From NCBI GenBank assembly GCA_943325485.2, contig CALPPP020000086.1, forward strand, positions 1 to 5,884: a stretch of DNA of 5,884 bases. Direction: 5' to 3'. The position numbers and the translations under genes are program-made. The first letter of the stretch is position 1, and each line of letters opens with the position of its first letter. The notes beneath the pieces were generated by a model. That model saw only the letters and a program-made list of their open reading frames with translations, was not told the DNA's origin and made no database searches. Positions 5,382-5,884 of the stretch are shown in pieces. This DNA comes from Rickettsia typhi (GTDB taxonomy: Bacteria > Pseudomonadota > Gammaproteobacteria > Burkholderiales > Burkholderiaceae_C).

Positions 5382-5884
5382 TTACTCGGCCTCGCTGGTG
5401 CCCGCCATTTCGTAGCGACGCAACTTCACATACAGGCTTTGGCGCGACAAACCCAGCATCTCCGCCGCCGAAGCGCGGTTGTTGTGGGTCAGTTGCAGGG
5501 CGGCTTGGATGCACATGCGCTCGATCATGTCGCTGGTCTCGCCAACGATGTCTTTCATCGGCATGCGACCCACCAGCTGGGCCAATTGGGCCACCGAGCC
5601 GGCCATGCCCGACTCAATCGGGGCGTCAGGCAAGCGTTGGCGGCCCACGTCGCGGACAAAAAACCCATACAAGGCCTGCGGGCCGGTCAAGGTCAGGGCC
5701 GAAATCTCCACCGCTACCTGCGTGCCAGCCATGGTGCGCAGCTCGGTGGCAAAACCACGCACGCTGCCGGTTTGGCGAATATTGGTTTGCAGCACGCCCC
5801 AATCGACGCTGCCGCGGCTCAGCCAGCGTTCTACCGGCTGGCCTTGCAACTGGACCAAGGAGGTCGCCCCCACCAACGAGACCA
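5382..5884 (-). CDS. ppsR: PpsR/CrtJ photosynthesis repressor, C-terminal part, partial
   Basis: PpsR (CrtJ) is a redox-responsive repressor that binds TGT-N12-ACA sites and represses bacteriochlorophyll, carotenoid and antenna genes in the presence of oxygen. The frame is open through the right edge, so only about 167 C-terminal residues are seen. In order they are the end of a PAS domain (roughly ATSLVQLQGQPVERWL to LYGFFVRDVGR, about 5870-5640), a connecting helix LAQLVGRMPMKDIVGETS, and a Fis-type DNA-binding domain. In the latter, NRASAAEMLGLSRQSLYV (about 5480-5427) forms the helix-turn-helix. A cysteine (codon 5511-5513, in ERMCIQAALQL) sits just before the HTH, where the redox-active cysteine of CrtJ (Cys420 in Rhodobacter capsulatus, from memory) is expected. 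Other Fis-family regulators share the HTH, but the PAS-HTH layout, the near-family-consensus HTH and linkage to bchG make PpsR nearly certain. It is transcribed toward bchG, beside its own predicted operator. Confidence 0.92.
   Translation of the reverse strand, partial: VSLVGATSLVQLQGQPVERWLSRGSVDWGVLQTNIRQTGSVRGFATELRTMAGTQVAVEISALTLTGPQALYGFFVRDVGRQRLPDAPIESGMAGSVAQLAQLVGRMPMKDIVGETSDMIERMCIQAALQLTHNNRASAAEMLGLSRQSLYVKLRRYEMAGTSEAE

Noticed and set aside
1..5884. CRISPR arrays, tRNA or rRNA genes, insertion sequences, toxin-antitoxin or defence genes
   Set aside because: None seen: over 95 percent of the window is accounted for by six bacteriochlorophyll-cluster genes, and the spacer shows only the sites listed.

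Overview
The window is a piece of a bacteriochlorophyll (photosynthesis) gene cluster. Six genes are recognisable from their translated motifs: bchI (3' end only), bchD and bchO on the + strand, and ppsR (3' end only), bchG and bchP on the - strand. The high GC content, the gene set and the style of the proteins suggest a phototrophic betaproteobacterium of the Burkholderiales/Comamonadaceae type (Limnohabitans, Rhodoferax or Rubrivivax-like). This taxonomic reading is an inference; sequence alone does not say whether the host is an aerobic anoxygenic phototroph or a purple nonsulfur bacterium.

Layout: positions 1-2985 hold the bchI-bchD-bchO operon. It is tightly packed: bchI and bchD share a 4-base GTGA overlap, and bchD and bchO are 1 base apart. 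Positions 2991-5136 hold bchG then bchP, read leftward with a 20-base overlap. The two operons meet tail to tail with only 5 bases between the bchO and bchP stop codons, and the junction is occupied by a short palindromic repeat-like element. Positions 5137-5381 are the only real intergenic space. There a pair of TGT-N12-ACA type PpsR/CrtJ boxes, one perfect and one with a single mismatch, sits 7 bases apart directly upstream of bchG. They overlap a consensus TTGACA -35 element. Positions 5382-5884 are the C-terminal part of PpsR, the repressor expected to bind those boxes.

How the genes work together: BchI and BchD (with BchH, not in the window) insert Mg2+ into protoporphyrin IX, the first committed step of bacteriochlorophyll synthesis. 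BchO is an alpha/beta hydrolase-fold protein associated with this operon. BchG attaches the C20 isoprenoid alcohol to bacteriochlorophyllide, and BchP reduces the geranylgeranyl group to phytyl, so the window covers the first and last steps of the pathway. PpsR is a PAS/HTH repressor that shuts down photosynthesis genes under oxygen.

I see no undescribed system here. The points most worth a second look are the tandem PpsR operator with a possible leaderless bchG promoter, the repeat at the convergent junction, and the direct bchG-bchP overlap without the bch2/pucC-type gene that separates them in Rhodobacter.
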